From an uncultured Collinsella sp. (GTDB lineage: Bacteria; Actinomycetota; Coriobacteriia; Coriobacteriales; Coriobacteriaceae), in contig URMZ01000047.1 of NCBI GenBank assembly GCA_900549025.1, positions 1 through 6,974 on the forward strand: a DNA stretch of 6,974 bases. Direction: 5' to 3'. Positions 6,895 to 6,974 of this stretch are shown one piece after another. The position numbers were made by a program, and so were the translations under genes. Positions within the stretch are counted from its first letter, which is position 1, and every line of letters begins with the position of its first letter. Below the pieces are notes generated by a model, which was not told where the DNA came from, made no database searches, and saw nothing but the letters and a program-made list of their open reading frames with translations.

Positions 6895-6926
6895 AAAAAA
6901 GGGGGAGGCCGCGAGGCCTCCCCCTT
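6895..6926 (-). terminator. Intrinsic terminator of the upstream (off-window) transcript
   Basis: A perfect 10-bp inverted repeat, GGGGGAGGCC (6901-6910 on the plus strand) and GGCCTCCCCC (6915-6924), encloses a 4-base loop. Read on the minus strand it is followed by six T residues (6895-6900), the classic form, and flanking A/T pairs could lengthen the stem to 12. On the plus strand the following bases are only TTCTC, so termination in that direction would be weak. It separates the acpS operon from the gene to its right. Confidence 0.9.
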
Positions 6927-6974
6927 CTCAGTTCAAGCGTACGGCTCGGTGCCGTCCACCGGTCAGCGGCGCCC
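6927..6974 (-). other. Tail of an unidentified upstream gene or RNA
   Basis: Because a minus-strand terminator follows at once, this stretch should hold the 3' end of a transcript coming from the right. One minus-strand frame reads 14 codons (APLTGGRHRAVRLN) and stops with TGA at 6928-6930, just before the hairpin. That could be a protein C-terminus, or an accidental frame in the end of an RNA gene. Nothing here is recognisable enough to name. Confidence 0.25.

Noticed and set aside
6901..6924. Terminator as a bidirectional element or a recombination site
   Set aside because: The perfect palindrome is followed by a T-run only on the minus strand. No plus-strand gene ends here, and no second copy was seen in the window.
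1..6974. CRISPR array, insertion sequence, phage, toxin-antitoxin or defence genes
   Set aside because: No direct repeats, transposase motifs or small toxin-like genes were found; the whole window is explained by a housekeeping operon.

Overview
The window holds one compact operon, read entirely on the minus strand, plus its upstream boundary. In transcription order (right to left) the genes are acpS, nnrDE (NAD(P)HX epimerase/dehydratase fusion), alr (alanine racemase), a family 4 uracil-DNA glycosylase, tsaE, and a long open frame fusing TsaB, RimI and TsaD. This last frame runs off the left edge. The GC-rich codon use and the order acpS, nnr, alr, tsaE, tsaB, rimI, tsaD match a cluster widespread in Actinobacteria. 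The tsaB-rimI-tsaD fusion and moderate-to-high GC point to a Coriobacteriia lineage such as Collinsella or a relative. That assignment is inferred from memory of gene order and protein style, not from a search.

Layout: 6927-6974 is the tail of something upstream that cannot be identified. It ends in a strong intrinsic terminator (6895-6926, minus strand). One or two sigma-70-type promoters follow (6815-6880), then a short leader and acpS (start best placed at 6785). From there the genes are packed at intervals of 0, 2, 8 and 12 bp and finally a 14-bp overlap. No internal terminator or promoter was seen, so a single polycistronic message with translational coupling is likely. No stretch over 300 bases lacks a gene; the only non-coding stretch is 6786-6974.

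Functionally the operon combines housekeeping jobs. AcpS activates acyl carrier protein for lipid synthesis. NnrDE repairs damaged NAD(P)H. Alr makes D-alanine for peptidoglycan. The UDG removes uracil from DNA. TsaE, TsaB and TsaD form the t6A37 tRNA-modification machinery; TsaC is not in the window. RimI acetylates the N-terminus of ribosomal protein S18 and possibly other proteins. The most unusual item is the three-domain TsaB-RimI-TsaD polypeptide, which puts two subunits of the t6A complex and a ribosomal acetyltransferase on one chain. Smaller oddities are a 53-residue C-terminal tail on AcpS, substitutions at normally conserved positions in AcpS, Alr and NnrD, and a drift in GC content along the operon. 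No mobile element, CRISPR array, tRNA or rRNA was seen.
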